From Apostichopus japonicus (Eukaryota > Echinodermata > Holothuroidea > Aspidochirotida > Stichopodidae), in assembly GCF_037975245.1 (NCBI RefSeq), contig NC_092566.1:18509001-18573000 (forward strand): a DNA stretch of 64,000 nt, in the 5' to 3' direction. Below are positions 63,900-64,000 of this stretch, one piece after another. Under the pieces are notes generated by a model. The model made no database searches and was not told where the DNA came from. It worked only from the letters and a program-made list of their open reading frames with translations. Position 1 is the stretch's first letter. The number at the start of each line of letters is the position of its first letter. The position numbers and the translations under genes are program-made.

Positions 63900-64000
63900 C
63901 TAAAATACGAAAAAGAATAAACAGATAGGTTAAGTGCAAACCAAATCCGAGGGGTTACATTTGAATGCTGACTGGCATAAACCATACTTAATATAGGAAT

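Larger units (their letters stand above)
46505..64000. repeat. ASAH2: Right copy of the segmental duplication (continues past the window)
   Basis: Collinear with 20355 to about 38650. Homologous blocks: 46505-46790 (left 20357-20700), 46795-47548 (array at 21085), 49025-49267 (left 21726-21975), 49600-50265 (left 22660-23330), 51127-51480 (left 23330-23640), 52000-52560 (left 24050-24560), then ceramidase exons 19 to 6. Private insertions interrupt these blocks at 47560, 49268, 50266, 54965 and 60423. Confidence 0.9.

Overview
This window is eukaryotic genomic DNA from an animal. It is AT-rich, and its genes are split into many short exons bounded by GT/AG. A marine invertebrate deuterostome, most likely an echinoderm, fits best: the gene structures are deuterostome-like, there is a tRNA-derived SINE with a GGCGCTATATAA-type end, and TAGGCCTA-type motifs are frequent. 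The exact taxon is inferred, not shown. All exon boundaries below were built by hand from splice signals, reading frame and recalled family similarity; no search was run.

Layout. (1) 1-282, minus strand: first coding exon of an unrecognised secreted protein that runs off the left edge. (2) 283-1565: divergent intergenic/promoter region. (3) 1566-15971, plus strand: a complete nine-exon DNAJB12/DNAJB14-type ER-membrane J-protein gene (386 aa). Its intron 1 carries a full-length hAT transposon with an apparently intact two-exon BED-finger transposase (600 aa) and a 1.2 kb non-autonomous hAT. Introns 2, 4, 5 and 6 each carry a different minisatellite. (4) 15972-20354: intergenic DNA with two small hAT-like MITEs. 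(5) 20355-44872: left copy of a segmental duplication, holding a complete 19-exon neutral ceramidase gene (ASAH2-like, 701 aa, minus strand). (6) 44873-46504: its promoter and spacer. (7) 46505-64000: right copy of the duplication, holding ceramidase exons 6 to 19; exons 1 to 5 lie beyond the window.

The two ceramidase copies keep identical exon lengths and phases from exon 6 to 18. They differ in their last exon, in intron minisatellites, and in private mobile-element insertions (LINE fragment, TTAA-flanked MITE, hAT-like element, other TIR elements). By my reading about a quarter of the window is minisatellite DNA, with nearly every long intron carrying its own family and several arrays showing higher-order structure.

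The most unusual feature is in the J-protein gene. Two consecutive introns (4 and 5) are filled by tandem repeats whose unit contains the 3' end of the preceding exon plus its 5' splice site. Intron 5 therefore holds about 40 splice donors at 50 bp spacing, nearly all exact GTAAGT. I see no prokaryotic operon, CRISPR array, rRNA or functional tRNA gene.
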